Shown here piece by piece: positions 9,072 to 18,339 of a stretch of 64,000 bases of DNA. Position numbers and translations under genes: made by a program. The DNA comes from Sphingomonas caeni (lineage in GTDB: Bacteria > Pseudomonadota > Alphaproteobacteria > Sphingomonadales > Sphingomonadaceae), in assembly GCF_026013415.1 (NCBI RefSeq), contig NZ_JAPDOK010000008.1, positions 62,001 to 126,000 of the forward strand. Direction: 5' to 3'. The notes under the pieces are model-generated. The model was not told the origin of the DNA. It saw only the letters and a program-made list of their open reading frames with translations, and ran no database searches. The stretch's first letter is position 1. Each line of letters starts with the position of its first letter.

Positions 9072-10430
9072 ATGCGCTATCTTCCCCTTACCCCCGCCGA
9101 CCGGCAGGACATGCTCGGCGTCATCGGCGCCACGTCGATCGACGATCTGTTCGCCGATGTGCCCGAGGCCGCGGTGCTCGACGGGCCGATACATGGCCTG
9201 CCGCTCCATGCCAGCGAACTGGCGGTCGAGCGGCACATGACCGCGCTGGCGAAGAAGAATCTCGCGGCGGGGGATGCGGCGTTCTTCCTGGGCTGCGGGG
9301 CGTACCGTCATCATGTGCCCGCAAGCGTCGACCACCTGATCCAGCGCGGCGAGTTCCTCACCGCGTACACGCCCTACCAGCCCGAGATCGCGCAGGGCAC
9401 GCTGCAGATGATGTTCGAGTTCCAGAGCCAGGTCGCGCGGCTGCTCGGCTGCGACGTGGCGAACGCCTCGATGTACGACGGATCGACCGCGTGCTGGGAA
9501 GCGATCGTGATGGCGCGGCGGGTGACGCGGCGGGGCAAGGCGATCCTCTCGGGCGGGTTGCATCCGCACTATGTCTCGGTCGCGCGGACGATGGCGAAGT
9601 TCACCGGCGACGTGCTCGACACGCGGCTGCCGGTGCTGGGCGCGAATCCCGATACCGACGATCTGATCGCGCTGATCGACGACGATACGTCGTGCGTGGT
9701 GGTGCAATATCCCGATATTCTCGGGCGGATCGGCGATCTCTCGAAACTGGCCGAGGCGGCGCACGCGAAGAAGGCGCTGCTGGTCGCGGTGGTGACCGAG
9801 CCGGTGGCGCTGGGCGCGATCCGGGCGCCGGGCGAGATGGGCGCGGACATCGTCGTCGGCGAGGGCCAGTCGATCGGCGTGGGGCTCCAGTTCGGCGGAC
9901 CCTATGTCGGGCTGTTCGCCTGTTCGGAGAAGCTGGTGCGCCAGATGCCGGGGCGGCTGTGCGGCGAGACGGTCGACGCCGAGGGCAAGCGCGGCTTCGT
10001 GCTGACGCTGTCGACCCGCGAGCAGCATATCCGGCGCGAAAAGGCGACGAGCAACATCTGCACCAGCTCGGTGCTGTGCGCGCTCGCCTGGTCGATCCAT
10101 ATGACCCTGCTGGGCGAAATGGGGCTCAAGCAGCTCGCGGCGATCAACCATGCGGGCGCCAGCGCGGCGGCGGATATGCTGGCGGGCGTGCCGGGCGTCG
10201 AGCTGGTGACGCCGAGCTTCTTCAACGAATTCACGCTTCGGCTGTCGAAGGAAGCGCGGCCCGTGGTGCGCGATCTGGCGCACAAGGGCATCCTTGCGGG
10301 CGTGTCGCTCGGGCGGCTTTATCCGGGGGCGGGCGAACTGGCCAATGGGCTGGTCGTGGCCGTTACCGAGACCACCACAGAGGAGGACGTTGCGACGCTT
10401 GCCTCCGCGCTCCGGGAGGCGCTGGCATGA
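9072..10430 (+). CDS. gcvPA: glycine dehydrogenase (decarboxylating) subunit 1
   Basis: 452 residues. This is the N-terminal half of the P protein in organisms with a split enzyme. It starts [19 protein letters not shown], continues with [36 protein letters not shown] and [13 protein letters not shown], and ends with the KEATSNI-type motif [18 protein letters not shown]. It pairs with gcvPB to form the PLP-dependent decarboxylase. An open frame upstream overlaps the lipoprotein gene and is not used. The stop overlaps the gcvPB ATG. Confidence 0.96.
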   Translation: MRYLPLTPADRQDMLGVIGATSIDDLFADVPEAAVLDGPIHGLPLHASELAVERHMTALAKKNLAAGDAAFFLGCGAYRHHVPASVDHLIQRGEFLTAYTPYQPEIAQGTLQMMFEFQSQVARLLGCDVANASMYDGSTACWEAIVMARRVTRRGKAILSGGLHPHYVSVARTMAKFTGDVLDTRLPVLGANPDTDDLIALIDDDTSCVVVQYPDILGRIGDLSKLAEAAHAKKALLVAVVTEPVALGAIRAPGEMGADIVVGEGQSIGVGLQFGGPYVGLFACSEKLVRQMPGRLCGETVDAEGKRGFVLTLSTREQHIRREKATSNICTSSVLCALAWSIHMTLLGEMGLKQLAAINHAGASAAADMLAGVPGVELVTPSFFNEFTLRLSKEARPVVRDLAHKGILAGVSLGRLYPGAGELANGLVVAVTETTTEEDVATLASALREALA

Positions 10431-11995
10431 GCACGATCAACCAGAGCGGCTGGCGGCCCACCACCCCCGAAGCGGGCGAAGCGAGCGGTGCGACCTTCAC
10501 CGGCAACCGGGCGCTGATGCTCGAGGAGCCGCTGATCTTCGAGATCGGTTCGAGCGACACGACTGGCGTCGATTTCGGCGAGATGCCCGAGGGCAAGTCG
10601 CGGCTCGGCGGGCTTGAGCGCAAGAGCATCGGCCTCCCCGGCCTCTCCGAGCCCGAGACGGTGCGGCATTACACCCGCCTCAGCCGCCAGAATTACGCGA
10701 TCGACCTGGGCCTCTTCCCGCTCGGCAGCTGCACGATGAAGCATAATCCGCGGCTTAACGAGCGCGTGGCGCGCCTTCCTGGGTTCGCGGACCTCCACCC
10801 GCTCACCCCGGTCGATTCGGCGCAGGGCGCGTTCGAAGTGATCGACCAGCTCGCGCACTGGCTGATCACGCTCACCGGCATGCATTCGGTCGCGATGAGC
10901 CCCAAGGCGGGCGCGCATGGCGAACTCTGCGGCGTGCTGGCGATCCGCGCGGCGCTCGAGGCGCGGGGCGAGGGGGATCGCAAGATCCTGCTCGTGCCGA
11001 TCAGCGCGCACGGCACCAACCCGGCGACCGCGGCCTTCGCGAACTTCACGGTGGAGGATATTCCGGCGACCGACGATGGCCGCGTGGACCTCGAGGCGCT
11101 CAAGGCGCGCCTTGGGCCCGATATCGCGGGCGTGATGATTACCAACCCCAACACCTGCGGGCTGTTCGAGCGCGACATGAAGGCCATATCCGACGCGGTC
11201 CATGCGGCCGGCGGTTACGTCTATTGCGACGGCGCCAACTTCAACGCGATCGTCGGGCGCGTCCGCCCGGGCGATCTCGGCATCGATGCGATGCACATCA
11301 ACCTGCACAAGACCTTCTCGACCCCGCATGGCGGCGGCGGGCCGGGTTCGGGGCCGGTGGTGCTGTCCGAGGCGCTGACGCCGTACGCGCCGCTGCCCTT
11401 CGTCGAGAAGGACGGGGCCGGCTACCGGCTGGTCGAGGAGGAGACGGCGGGCGAGCATCATGCGGGCACCTTCGGCCGCATGGTCGCCTTCCATGGCCAG
11501 ATGGGCATGTTCACCCGCGCGCTGACCTATATCCTCTCGCACGGCGCCGATGGCCTGCGCCAGGTCGCCGAGGATTCGGTGCTCAACGCCAATTACATCC
11601 TGCGCTCGATGGAGGATGTGCTCGATGCGCCCTTCGCCAAGTCGGGCCCGTGCATGCACGAGGCGATCTTCAGCGACGAGGGGCTGCCCGAGGGCTTCTC
11701 GACGATCGACATCGCCAAGGCGCTGATCGACGAGGGCTATCATCCGATGACGATGTACTTCCCGCTGGTGGTGCACGGCGCGATGCTGGTCGAGCCGACC
11801 GAGACCGAGAGCAAGGCGGCGCTCGATCAGTTCATCGGCGCGTTCCGCTCGGTCGCGGCGCGGGCGCGCAACGGCGATCCGAGCGTCAAGACCGCGCCGC
11901 ACTTCGCCCCGCGGCGCCGGCTCGACGAGACGCTGGCGGCGCGCAAGCCGGTGCTGGCGTGGAAGGATCCGGACGTCGCCCAGGCGGCGGAATAG
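10427..11995 (+). CDS. gcvPB: glycine dehydrogenase (decarboxylating) subunit 2
   Basis: 522 residues from ATG at 10427, 4-bp overlap with gcvPA. The PLP lysine lies in [19 protein letters not shown], the hallmark of the P protein C-terminal half; [12 protein letters not shown] and [11 protein letters not shown] are also typical. It binds glycine through PLP and hands the aminomethyl group to GcvH. Last gene of the riboswitch-controlled operon; the L protein is not in the window. A long intergenic repeat follows directly. Confidence 0.97.
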   Translation: MSTINQSGWRPTTPEAGEASGATFTGNRALMLEEPLIFEIGSSDTTGVDFGEMPEGKSRLGGLERKSIGLPGLSEPETVRHYTRLSRQNYAIDLGLFPLGSCTMKHNPRLNERVARLPGFADLHPLTPVDSAQGAFEVIDQLAHWLITLTGMHSVAMSPKAGAHGELCGVLAIRAALEARGEGDRKILLVPISAHGTNPATAAFANFTVEDIPATDDGRVDLEALKARLGPDIAGVMITNPNTCGLFERDMKAISDAVHAAGGYVYCDGANFNAIVGRVRPGDLGIDAMHINLHKTFSTPHGGGGPGSGPVVLSEALTPYAPLPFVEKDGAGYRLVEEETAGEHHAGTFGRMVAFHGQMGMFTRALTYILSHGADGLRQVAEDSVLNANYILRSMEDVLDAPFAKSGPCMHEAIFSDEGLPEGFSTIDIAKALIDEGYHPMTMYFPLVVHGAMLVEPTETESKAALDQFIGAFRSVAARARNGDPSVKTAPHFAPRRRLDETLAARKPVLAWKDPDVAQAAE

Positions 11996-12004
11996 AGTCT
12001 TGGC

Positions 12005-12086
12005 CGTCATCCCGGCGAAAGCCGGGACCCAGAGCAACAGATGCTGTCGCCCGGGGCTCTGGGTCCCGGCTTTCGCCGGGATGACG
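12005..12086. repeat. intergenic inverted repeat (CGTCATCCCGGCGAAAGC family, long form)
   Basis: 82 bp made of the consensus unit CGTCATCCCGGCGAAAGCCG...CCCAGAGC, a short centre and the exact reverse unit ending GGGATGACG. It begins 9 bp after the gcvPB stop and could act as a bidirectional transcript end. Confidence 0.88.
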
Positions 12087-12157
12087 ACTGAGTGATTGTC
12101 CGAATTGCGGCAACTGTCGTATGAACAGAGCTCGTCTCAATTGATGGGTGGAAGATC

Positions 12158-12610
12158 ATGGCCGGTGAAACACAGGACAATGTCTGGCCGCTGCCCAAAT
12201 TCTACTTCAGCGTGACCTTCGCCAACGGGCTGACCGCGACCTTTCAGGAAGTCACGGGGCTCGACAATGAGGGCGTGACGGTCGACTATCGTCACGGCAA
12301 CAGCCCGAGCTTCTATCCGATCAAGATGCCGGGGCTGGGCAAGGTCGGCAACGTCACGCTGCGCAAGGGCATCTTCGTGCAGGGCAGCGGACTCTGGGAC
12401 TGGCTCGATCAGGTCAAGTTGGGCACGATCGCGCGCCAGACCGTGATCGTGAACCTGCTCGACGACACCGGCGCCCCCAAGATGATGTGGACGCTGAACA
12501 ATGCCTTCCCCATCAAGGTGACCGGCACCGATCTCGAGTCCGAGGGCAATGAGGTCGCGGTGGAATCGGTCGATATCGCCTTCGAGACGATGGTGATCGC
12601 GGCGCCCTGA
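12158..12610 (+). CDS. phage tail tube (gp19 / TIGR02241-like) protein, orphan
   Basis: 150 residues. The start LPKFYFSVTF, then EVTGLDNEGVTVDYRHGN, KMPGLGKVGNVTLRKGIF and the end ESVDIAFETMVI are the pattern of the T4 gp19-like tail tube family used by contractile phages, tailocins and extracellular contractile injection systems. No sheath, baseplate, spike or AAA gene is anywhere in the window, so this is a solitary gene. A conserved 60-bp element starts 6 nt after the stop. Its role is unknown; it may be a domesticated tube protein, or serve tail genes located elsewhere. Confidence 0.85.
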   Translation: MAGETQDNVWPLPKFYFSVTFANGLTATFQEVTGLDNEGVTVDYRHGNSPSFYPIKMPGLGKVGNVTLRKGIFVQGSGLWDWLDQVKLGTIARQTVIVNLLDDTGAPKMMWTLNNAFPIKVTGTDLESEGNEVAVESVDIAFETMVIAAP

Positions 12611-12616
12611 GGGGGC

Positions 12617-12677
12617 TTGCAATGTAGGATTCGGCTTGCTTGAGTCGGGTGGTCCGGCGCTGCCGGCCGCTCTTTGA
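12617..12677 (+). terminator. conserved 3' element, copy 1 (terminator-like)
   Basis: The element begins TTGCAATGTAGGATT, contains a hairpin (CCGGC-GCT-GCCGG) and ends CCGGCCGCTCTTTGA. The same 15-mer start and the same 15-mer end, in a 60-bp unit, occur on the minus strand at 22082-22141. Both copies start exactly 6 nt after a stop codon. It may be a terminator, a 3'UTR-derived small RNA or a repeat. Confidence 0.6.
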
Positions 12678-12776
12678 ATCGTGATCCCGCTGCTTCCAAC
12701 AGAGTGATGCATTTCCCCTCTGTCAAAGGTCACCAATGAAGCGATGTTGCGCGACCTTTGCGGGCGCCCTCGAGCC

Positions 12777-13253
12777 TCAGAACCAGCGCCGAGTCGCCGC
12801 CTTGTAGGCGAGATAGGGCTCGCCGAACTTGGCCGCCATATAGGCCTCCTCCTTCTCGATCACTTCGCGGGTGATCCAGACGAACAGCGGCACGAGCAGC
12901 AGCAGCGTCACCACGCTGTCGAGGAAGAAGGCCAGCCCCAGATAGATCAGCGCCATGCCGAGATACATGGGGTTGCGCGTCCAGCGATAGACGCCGTCGG
13001 TGACGACTGCGCTGGCGGGCTTCCACGGCTTGGGATCGGTGCCGGCCTTTTTGAACAGCCCCACCGCGGTCATCATGATTCCGAACCCCATGACCAGCGC
13101 AAGCCCGGCGACGATCCGTTCGAACCAATGGCCGAGCGGGATCCCGAGATGCCACCATGAGAATCGGTCGATGATCACGCCCAGCACGAAGGTGCCGATA
13201 AAGGCGAGCGGGGGCGGGATGTTCACGCCGGCGCTGTCCCTGTCGATATCCAT
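12777..13253 (-). CDS. isoprenylcysteine carboxyl methyltransferase (ICMT/PEMT) family membrane protein
   Basis: 158 residues, four hydrophobic segments. ATG at 13253 has GGGAGGAA 3 nt upstream. The C-terminal half shows the SAM-binding signature of the ICMT/PEMT family: VYRWTRNPMYLGMALIYLG, then EEAYMAAKFGEPYLAYKAATRRWF. Bacterial members methylate unknown substrates at the inner membrane; prenylated proteins are not expected here. It diverges from the CcdC-like gene. Confidence 0.85.
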   Translation of the reverse strand: MDIDRDSAGVNIPPPLAFIGTFVLGVIIDRFSWWHLGIPLGHWFERIVAGLALVMGFGIMMTAVGLFKKAGTDPKPWKPASAVVTDGVYRWTRNPMYLGMALIYLGLAFFLDSVVTLLLLVPLFVWITREVIEKEEAYMAAKFGEPYLAYKAATRRWF

Positions 13254-13334
13254 GGCTTCCTCCCGTAACCCCATATCAGATGGCGCTAATGTTGGGCTTG
13301 CGCAACCGTTCGTGCTCGGGGAGAAGCAGGCCCC

Positions 13335-13844
13335 ATGAACCCGAGCGCTTCTCCTCAGGGCAACCTGACCGGCACCGTCATCACGCTTGCGATTATCGGC
13401 GTGGTCCTGTTCTTCCGCCTGCGCAACGTGAACCGCGAGCGCCCGCTCAAGCTGGGCCAGCTCTGGATCGTGCCGGGCATCTATGCGGTGGTCGCGGGCC
13501 TGCTGTTCTACAGCATGCCGCCCAAGGGCATGGCTATGGCCTATTGCCTGGCCGCGCTGGCGATCGGCGGGGCGCTGGGATGGCAGCGCGGCCGGATGAT
13601 GCACATCTCGGTCGATCCGGCGACGCAGACGCTGAAGCAGAAGGCGTCGCTCGCCTCGATGTTCTTCCTGCTCGGACTGATCGCGTTGCGCACCGTGGCG
13701 CGGGTGGAAGGCTCGGCGTGGCATTTCGACGTGATGCTGCTCACCGACATATTGGTCGCGCTGGCGCTGGGGCTGCTGACGATGCAGCGTGTCGAAATGT
13801 ATCTGCGCGCCAAGCGCTTGCTGGAGGAAGCGCGCCCGACATGA
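13335..13844 (+). CDS. CcdC-like membrane protein
   Basis: 169 residues with about five hydrophobic segments. The central GMAMAYCLAALAIGGALGWQRGRMMHISVDPATQTLKQK resembles the CcdC/DUF1453 family: a membrane helix followed by GxxxGWxRG and a short polar strand. The function of sphingomonad members is not known. Its stop overlaps the start of the methyltransferase gene (ATGA), so both are probably made together. Confidence 0.75.
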   Translation: MNPSASPQGNLTGTVITLAIIGVVLFFRLRNVNRERPLKLGQLWIVPGIYAVVAGLLFYSMPPKGMAMAYCLAALAIGGALGWQRGRMMHISVDPATQTLKQKASLASMFFLLGLIALRTVARVEGSAWHFDVMLLTDILVALALGLLTMQRVEMYLRAKRLLEEARPT

Positions 13845-14422
13845 GGCGCCACGCGCCCGCGACCGAGCGGAACCGCGAGCCGATCGCCGCGGTGCTCGCG
13901 GAGGAATTGCCGGCCGCGGGACTGGTGCTCGAGGTCGCGAGCGGGACGGGCGAGCATATTGCCGCCTTCGCCGAGCGCTTCCCCGGGTTGCGCTGGCAAC
14001 CGAGCGATCCCGATCCGGAAGCGCTGGCCTCGATCGCCGATTGGTGCGCGGCGCTCGCCAACGTCCTGCCCCCGCTGGCTCTCGATGCCGCCGCGGCAGC
14101 GTGGCCGGTCGCCCGGGCGGACGCGATCCTGTGCATCAACATGGTCCATATCAGCCCCTGGGCGGCGACCCTGGGGCTGTTGGCCGGGGCGAAGCGGCTG
14201 CTCGAACCGGGCGCGCCGCTGATCCTCTATGGGCCGTACCGCCGGCACGGCGTGCCGACCGCGGCTTCGAACGAGCAGTTCGAGCTTTGGCTCAAGGAGA
14301 AGAGCCCCGAATATGGCCTGCGCCATGTCGAGGATGTGAGCGCGGCCGCGGAGGCGTTCGATCTGGCACGGCTGGTCGAGATGCCTGCGAACAATCTCAT
14401 GCTGGTGTATCGGCGGCGCTGA
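13841..14422 (+). CDS. DUF938 class I SAM-dependent methyltransferase
   Basis: 193 residues. The start MRRHAPATERNREPIAAVL and the SAM-binding motif VLEVASGTGEHIAAFAERFP are diagnostic of DUF938 (METTL26-like) proteins; CINMVHISPWAATLGLLAGA follows as motif IV. The substrate is unknown. ATG at 13841 overlaps the preceding stop. The 3' end overlaps the convergent transporter gene by 26 bp. Confidence 0.88.
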   Translation: MRRHAPATERNREPIAAVLAEELPAAGLVLEVASGTGEHIAAFAERFPGLRWQPSDPDPEALASIADWCAALANVLPPLALDAAAAAWPVARADAILCINMVHISPWAATLGLLAGAKRLLEPGAPLILYGPYRRHGVPTAASNEQFELWLKEKSPEYGLRHVEDVSAAAEAFDLARLVEMPANNLMLVYRRR

Positions 14423-15305
14423 CCGGGGCGCCGCGGCGCTGCTCGCGCCAGACGATGTAGAGCCCGCTCGCGATGATGATCGGCGCGCCGATCCAGGTAT
14501 AGGGCGTTGGCAGCATCCCGAAAAAGGTCCAGCCATAGAGCGTCGCCCAGACCAGGCTCGAATAGTCCATCGGCACCACGGTGGAGACCGGCGCGTAGCG
14601 CAGCGCCCCGGTGAGCGCGAGCTGGCCGACGCCGCCGACCAGCCCGATCGCGAGCAGCATCGCCCAGACGGTCCAGTCATGCGGGTGGAAATCGAAGGCG
14701 TAGGCGATCGCCAGCGGCGGCACCGAGAGGAGCGAGAACCAGAAGACGGTCGTCCCCGCGCTTTCGGTCTTGCCGAGCTGGCGCAGCAGGATCGCGACGG
14801 TGGCGACGAAGAAGGCGGCGGTGAGGCCGACCAAGGTGCCGATCAGCGGGAAATGGCCCCCGCTGGGCTGGGCGACGATCAGCACGCCCGCAAAGCCGAT
14901 CACCACCGCGCTCCAGCGGTGCCGGCCGACCGTTTCGCGCAGCGCCAGCGCGCCGAGGATCGTGGCGAAGATGGGCACGGTGAAGGAGAGGGTGGTGGCC
15001 TCGGCGAGCGGCAGGAGCAGGATTGCGCCGAAGTTGAACACCATGCCCGCGAGCCCCACTGCGGTGCGCCCGACATGCGCGCCGAACCGCGTAGTGCGGA
15101 TCGTGCCGAGGCCGTCGCCCGCGGCGAGCCACGCCATCACCACCGGCACCGCCCAGAGCTGACGGTGGAAAAGGATCTCGACCAACGAGGCCCCGTGCGC
15201 CTCCGCCAGCTTGATCAGCGCCGCCATCGATGCGAGGCAAAAGATCGCGAAAAGGCGCAGCGCGAGTCCGGTCAGGGCGCGATCCGGATTCGGGGCGGCG
15301 GGCAT
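14397..15305 (-). CDS. EamA family (DMT) transporter
   Basis: 302 residues with ten predicted membrane helices in two EamA repeats, the standard size for the drug/metabolite transporter superfamily. Features: SMAALIKLAEAHGASLVEILFHRQ at the start, PLAEATTLSFTVPIFATILGALALRE at the end of repeat 1 and APVSTVVPMDYSSLVWATLYGW in repeat 2. This arrangement resembles small-molecule efflux carriers of the RhaT/RarD/YdcZ-like group; the substrate cannot be told from the sequence. Confidence 0.9.
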   Translation of the reverse strand: MPAAPNPDRALTGLALRLFAIFCLASMAALIKLAEAHGASLVEILFHRQLWAVPVVMAWLAAGDGLGTIRTTRFGAHVGRTAVGLAGMVFNFGAILLLPLAEATTLSFTVPIFATILGALALRETVGRHRWSAVVIGFAGVLIVAQPSGGHFPLIGTLVGLTAAFFVATVAILLRQLGKTESAGTTVFWFSLLSVPPLAIAYAFDFHPHDWTVWAMLLAIGLVGGVGQLALTGALRYAPVSTVVPMDYSSLVWATLYGWTFFGMLPTPYTWIGAPIIIASGLYIVWREQRRGAPVSAADTPA

Positions 15306-15346
15306 GGCACGGCGCTAGGCGGTGCGCACCGGTGCGGCAAGCCCGG

Positions 15347-16132
15347 TCAGGATGCGGCGGCGCCGAGCAGCCCGAGATAGAATTGGTCGATCCTGTCGGC
15401 GGGCAGCGTGGCGATCGCGCGGCGGAAACTGAGCCCGGCGTCGCACTGGACCATGGGATCGAGCGCTGCGCTGCGCCTGGGATCGAAGAAGGCCTTGATC
15501 GTCTGGCGGTCGGTTCCGTTCGCCAGCATCGCCTTGTCGATCAGCGCCCAATCGGCGGGGGTCGGCTGCGCGGGACCGCGCCGGACCGGATGGTCGCGTC
15601 CGTCGGCATAGGCCTGCCAGTTCGCGACGTGAAAATCGGTGATGGGTTTGACCGGCCCCGAATAGCCCGCCGGAAGCTCGACCGTCCCGTTGGTCACATA
15701 GGTGGCGCAGGAGCGCGGATCGGTCTGTTTGAGCGCCTCGATCAGCCCGGTTTCGGCGCGAAGATAGGCGGCGAGCGCGGCGGGCCCGGCCTGGTTCATT
15801 TCCTTGCGATGGCGCGCTTCGGCATCGGCGACGAAGTTCGAGATGGCGGTCTGGATCTGGGCCTGGCTCTGGCCGTCCTTGACGCGGCCGGCAATCTCCC
15901 AGGTCAGCGCGCGGAACTCGTCGGGATGGGTGCGCTTGATCGTGCGGTAGAGTTCGGCGGTGCTGGCTTCGGCGAACATCGCGCGCTCGACGCCTTCGGG
16001 CGTATCCATCCGGGCGGTGGAGGCGCCACCGGCGGCGCCCATCATCGCGCACCGGCTGAGCAGCACCAGCGCGACCAACCCACCAACCCAGAGCGGCGTG
16101 CCGCCCTTGTAGCTCTTCTGGACGTAGCTCAT
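15347..16132 (-). CDS. hypothetical protein with N-terminal membrane anchor
   Basis: 261 residues from ATG at 16132 (MSYVQKSYKGGTPLWVGG); an in-frame start 48 bp upstream lies close to proS and adds nothing conserved. One hydrophobic segment (LWVGGLVALVLLSRCAMMGAAGG) is followed by a soluble, helix-rich domain of about 220 residues with three later cysteines (RSCATYV, VQCDAGL). I do not recognise a family. It diverges from proS with about 68 bp between the start codons. Confidence 0.75.
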   Translation of the reverse strand: MSYVQKSYKGGTPLWVGGLVALVLLSRCAMMGAAGGASTARMDTPEGVERAMFAEASTAELYRTIKRTHPDEFRALTWEIAGRVKDGQSQAQIQTAISNFVADAEARHRKEMNQAGPAALAAYLRAETGLIEALKQTDPRSCATYVTNGTVELPAGYSGPVKPITDFHVANWQAYADGRDHPVRRGPAQPTPADWALIDKAMLANGTDRQTIKAFFDPRRSAALDPMVQCDAGLSFRRAIATLPADRIDQFYLGLLGAAAS

Positions 16133-16200
16133 GTCCCTGTCCCCCGGGGCAGATAGAACATCATTGGCGGGGCCCGGCAAGTTGGTCTATCGGCGCCCCC

Positions 16201-17727
16201 ATGATCAAGCATGCCCTCAACGTCACCCGCGAAGCGGATTTCAACGCCTGGTATCAGGCCGTCATCGCCGAGGCCGATCTGGCCGAGGAATCGGGGGTAC
16301 GCGGCTGCATGGTGATCCGGCCATGGGGCTACGGCATCTGGGAGCGCATCCAGCGCCTGCTCGACGATCGCATCAAGGCGACGGGGCACGAGAATTGCTA
16401 TTTCCCGCTCTTCATCCCGCTCTCCTATTTCGAGAAGGAGGCCGAGCATGTCGAAGGCTTTGCCAAGGAAATGGCGGTCGTCACGCATCACCGGCTGAAG
16501 TCGGTGAACGGCAGGCTGGTGGTCGATCCCGAGGCGAAGCTGGAGGAGCCGCTGGTGGTGCGGCCGACCTCGGAGACGGTGATCGGCACCGCGTTCAGCC
16601 GCTGGGTCCAGTCGTGGCGCGACCTTCCGGTGCTGATCAACCAATGGGCGAATGTCGTCCGTTGGGAGATGCGCACCCGCATGTTCCTGCGCACCGCCGA
16701 GTTCCTGTGGCAGGAGGGCCATACCGCGCACGCCAGCGCCGAAGAGGCGCGCGAAGAGACGATGAAGATGCTCGAGGTCTATCGCAGCTTTTCCGAGGAA
16801 TGCTGCGCGATGCCGATGATCGCGGGCGAAAAGCCCGAGAATGAGCGCTTCCCCGGCGCGGTGGCGACCTATTCGATCGAGGGGATCATGCAGGACGGCA
16901 AGGCGCTGCAGGCGGCGACCAGCCACTTCCTCGGCACGACCTTCAGCAAGGCGCAGGACATCAGGTTCCAGAATGCCTCGGGCGAGCTCGAGCTGGCGCA
17001 GACCACCAGCTGGGGTATGACCACGCGGATGATCGGCGCCGCGATCATGATCCATGGCGACGATGACGGGATGCGCGTGCCGCCCCGGATCGCGCCCTGG
17101 CAGATCGTGATCGTGCCGATGCTGCGCGACAATGACGAGGACGCTGCGATCGTCGATTACTGCAAGACGCTGCAGGGCGAGCTGGCGAAGCTGAGCGCGT
17201 TCGGCGAGCCGGTACGCGCTTTGCTCGATCTCAAATGGACCAAGGCGGCGACCAAGCGCTGGGGCTGGGTCAAGAAGGGCGCGCCGCTGGTGATCGAGGT
17301 CGGCGGGCGCGACATGGCGGGGGGCAATGTCTCGGTGATCCGCCGCGACCGGCTCTATCGCGAGGACGGCAAGCTCGACAGCGCGGTCGTCGCGCGTGGG
17401 GATTTTGTCGGTCAGGCGGTGGCAACGCTGGAGAGCATCCAGAACGCGCTGTTCGACGATGCCAAGGCGCGGCGCGATGCGGCCATTGCGCGCGACGTGA
17501 CCGACTGGGCGGGGCTGCTGGCGTTCTTCGAGAAGGGCGGCAAGGGCCTGCTCGAGGTCAACTGGTCGAAGCCCTCGGGCGCCGAACTCGATGCGGTGGC
17601 GGAGAAGATCAAGGCGCTCAAGCTGACGCTGCGCAACGTACCGCTCGATGCCGGGGCGCCGACGGGCAATTGCATCTTCACCGGCAAGCCCGCGGTCGAG
17701 CGCATCCTGGTCGGGCGGGCATATTGA
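16201..17727 (+). CDS. proS: prolyl-tRNA synthetase, archaeal/eukaryotic-type (ProS type 3)
   Basis: 508 residues. It charges tRNA-Pro with proline. The start HALNVTREADFNAWYQAVI, motif 2 region NQWANVVRWEMRTRMFLRTAEFLWQEGHTAHA, and the absence of the bacterial editing (INS) insertion mark the archaeal/eukaryotic-like class rather than the 570-residue E. coli form or the short alphaproteobacterial form. The C-terminal domain ending VERILVGRAY is typical; the zinc-domain cysteines of archaeal enzymes appear reduced. Whether this is the only ProRS of the genome cannot be told here. Confidence 0.93.
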   Translation: MIKHALNVTREADFNAWYQAVIAEADLAEESGVRGCMVIRPWGYGIWERIQRLLDDRIKATGHENCYFPLFIPLSYFEKEAEHVEGFAKEMAVVTHHRLKSVNGRLVVDPEAKLEEPLVVRPTSETVIGTAFSRWVQSWRDLPVLINQWANVVRWEMRTRMFLRTAEFLWQEGHTAHASAEEAREETMKMLEVYRSFSEECCAMPMIAGEKPENERFPGAVATYSIEGIMQDGKALQAATSHFLGTTFSKAQDIRFQNASGELELAQTTSWGMTTRMIGAAIMIHGDDDGMRVPPRIAPWQIVIVPMLRDNDEDAAIVDYCKTLQGELAKLSAFGEPVRALLDLKWTKAATKRWGWVKKGAPLVIEVGGRDMAGGNVSVIRRDRLYREDGKLDSAVVARGDFVGQAVATLESIQNALFDDAKARRDAAIARDVTDWAGLLAFFEKGGKGLLEVNWSKPSGAELDAVAEKIKALKLTLRNVPLDAGAPTGNCIFTGKPAVERILVGRAY

Positions 17728-18326
17728 GCACGCGCGCGCTGTTCGCCTCGCTCCTCTACGAGGCTGCGCTGGGCGACGAGGCGCTGGTCGGGGAGTTGGA
17801 GGCGTCGTGCCTGCAACTCGCCGAGGACGATGCGGCCGGGCGGCGCTGGGCGAAGGCGCACGGCTATAGCGGCTATACCAGCTATGCCTCGCTCAACGAT
17901 CTTCCCTTACGCGATCCGGCGTTCGACGATCTGAGGCGCAAGCTCGACAAGCATGTCGCGGCGTTCGCGAAGGAATGCGCGTTCGATCTTGGCGGGCGCA
18001 AGCTCAAGCTCGACAGCCTGTGGGTCAATATCCTCGCCGGCGGGGGCGGGCATTCGGGGCATATCCATCCGCACAGCGTGGTTTCGGGCACGGTCTATAT
18101 CGCGATCCCCGAGGGCGCGGCCGGGTTGCGGCTGGAGGACCCGCGGCTGGCGATGATGATGGCGGCGCCGGTGCGGCGCGCCGACGCGCCCGAGATGCTG
18201 CAAAGCTTCTTGACCGTGACACCGGTTTCCGGGACGATCCTGTTGTGGGAGAGCTGGCTGCGGCACGAAGTCCCGGCGGGCGGCTCCAAGGGCAAACGGA
18301 TCAGCGTGAGTTTCAACTACCGCTGA
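17724..18326 (+). CDS. putative 2OG-Fe(II) oxygenase (TIGR02466-like)
   Basis: 200 residues from TTG at 17724, overlapping the proS stop by 4 bp; no better start lies downstream. The double-stranded beta-helix pattern is visible: LWVNILAGGGGHSGHIHPHSVVSGTVYIAIP carries the HxH/P metal-side histidines, and SGTILLWESWLRHEVPAGG with KGKRISVSFNYR gives the distal histidine and the 2-oxoglutarate arginine. This suits the putative hydroxylase family TIGR02466. The coupling to proS suggests a proline- or translation-related substrate, which is inference only. Confidence 0.78.
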   Translation: MSTRALFASLLYEAALGDEALVGELEASCLQLAEDDAAGRRWAKAHGYSGYTSYASLNDLPLRDPAFDDLRRKLDKHVAAFAKECAFDLGGRKLKLDSLWVNILAGGGGHSGHIHPHSVVSGTVYIAIPEGAAGLRLEDPRLAMMMAAPVRRADAPEMLQSFLTVTPVSGTILLWESWLRHEVPAGGSKGKRISVSFNYR

Positions 18327-18339
18327 GGGGAGACGGTGG

